DNA of 64,000 nucleotides from an uncultured Verrucomicrobia subdivision 3 bacterium (GTDB lineage Bacteria; Verrucomicrobiota; Verrucomicrobiia; Limisphaerales; UBA11358), in assembly GCA_903917705.1 (NCBI GenBank), contig CAIXBQ010000012.1, positions 1-64,000 of the forward strand. Direction: 5' to 3'. Position numbers and translations under genes: made by a program. Under the pieces are notes generated by a model. It was not told where the DNA came from. It searched no databases and saw only the letters and a program-made list of their open reading frames with translations. Below, in pieces: positions 63,753 to 64,000 of this stretch (the first letter of the stretch is position 1; every line of letters starts with the position of its first letter).

Positions 63753-64000
63753 ATGAGCGAAGGCAGCAAACCCCTGAAGATGGTGACGTGTCCCGGTTGC
63801 GACGCGAAGACGTTCATCCCCGGCGATCTGCCGCCGCTGGCCACCGAACCGTGCAAAAAATGCGGCCACTCCATCATGATGCCGATGCAACTCCGGCAAT
63901 TCGAGCTGCGCAGCAAAATCGCCTCCGGCGGCATGGGGACGGTCTATCGCGCGTGGGACGTGACGCTGGAACGGCTGGTCGCCGTGAAGCTGATGAAGAA
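63753..64000 (+). CDS. Serine/threonine protein kinase with zinc-ribbon N-terminus (cut by right edge)
   Basis: The first 82 codons are present. A zinc-ribbon-like module has paired Cys (C13-P-G-C16 and C34-K-K-C37), followed by the start of a Hanks-type kinase domain: the glycine loop IASGGMGTVYRAWD (57-70) and the ATP-anchoring lysine in VAVKLM (Lys79). The gene runs off the window. Similar zinc-ribbon kinases occur widely in Verrucomicrobiota and Planctomycetota. It is divergent from the ECF sigma factor gene and shares the 147-base intergenic region. Confidence 0.9.
   Translation, partial: MSEGSKPLKMVTCPGCDAKTFIPGDLPPLATEPCKKCGHSIMMPMQLRQFELRSKIASGGMGTVYRAWDVTLERLVAVKLMK

Overview
The window looks like one contig of a Verrucomicrobiota bacterium, most like the Pedosphaera/Limisphaerales soil and freshwater lineages. 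This rests on gene content and style rather than on a marker gene: giant autotransporter-associated beta-strand repeat (PATR) proteins next to DUF1559-like prepilin proteins, XylR-type AraC regulators, many secreted arylsulfatases, frequent ATGA start/stop overlaps, weak Shine-Dalgarno sequences and fairly high GC. I saw no rRNA, tRNA, prophage or insertion sequence.

Left third (1-19113), mostly housekeeping plus one metal-efflux operon. On the minus strand: recA, a lineage-type 565-residue protein with an RGG-like N-terminus, a strong terminator, an RhlE-like DEAD-box helicase and a degenerate pseudopilin. On the plus strand (4855-14552): a secreted YVTN beta-propeller, two PepSY-type exported proteins, an OmpR/CusR-like response regulator, its histidine kinase, a TolC-like lipoprotein, a reduced periplasmic adaptor and a CusA/CzcA-like RND pump. 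The two-component and pump genes overlap or nearly touch. Then come a DUF423 membrane protein and an S1/P1-like nuclease (minus), and an HDAC-family deacetylase, prmC and murA (plus).

Middle third (19244-51311, all minus strand), a glycan-degradation and surface-protein block. Tightly spaced genes encode four secreted sulfatases with intact CxPxR formylglycine motifs, a GH95-type fucosidase, a GH20 hexosaminidase, a GH43/GH117-like propeller protein and three thioredoxin-fold proteins. Together they suggest breakdown of a sulfated, fucose- and N-acetylhexosamine-containing polymer. The thioredoxin genes are the most unusual part: two adjacent genes are represented again, fused in order, in the neighbouring 1103-residue protein, which also carries a C-terminal trypsin-like protease domain. 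Upstream lie two giant PATR proteins, two prepilin-like proteins and a LuxR-type HTH protein. A divergently transcribed XylR-type regulator (51408) sits opposite, across a short intergenic region holding a perfect 10-bp inverted repeat.

Right part (52620-64000). A 1.4-kb stretch without a credible gene carries tandem 10-bp repeats, a second copy of a 19-bp sequence found in the regulator promoter, and an isolated CRISPR-repeat-like element. Then come a TlpA-like thioredoxin with a cysteine synthase (plus), a DAHP synthase (minus), and a minus-strand unit of ECF sigma factor, zinc-binding anti-sigma factor, rhodanese, DUF2892 protein, RND adaptor and RND pump. A zinc-ribbon serine/threonine kinase runs off the right edge.

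All assignments come from reading motifs and overall protein character; no database search or structure prediction was run.
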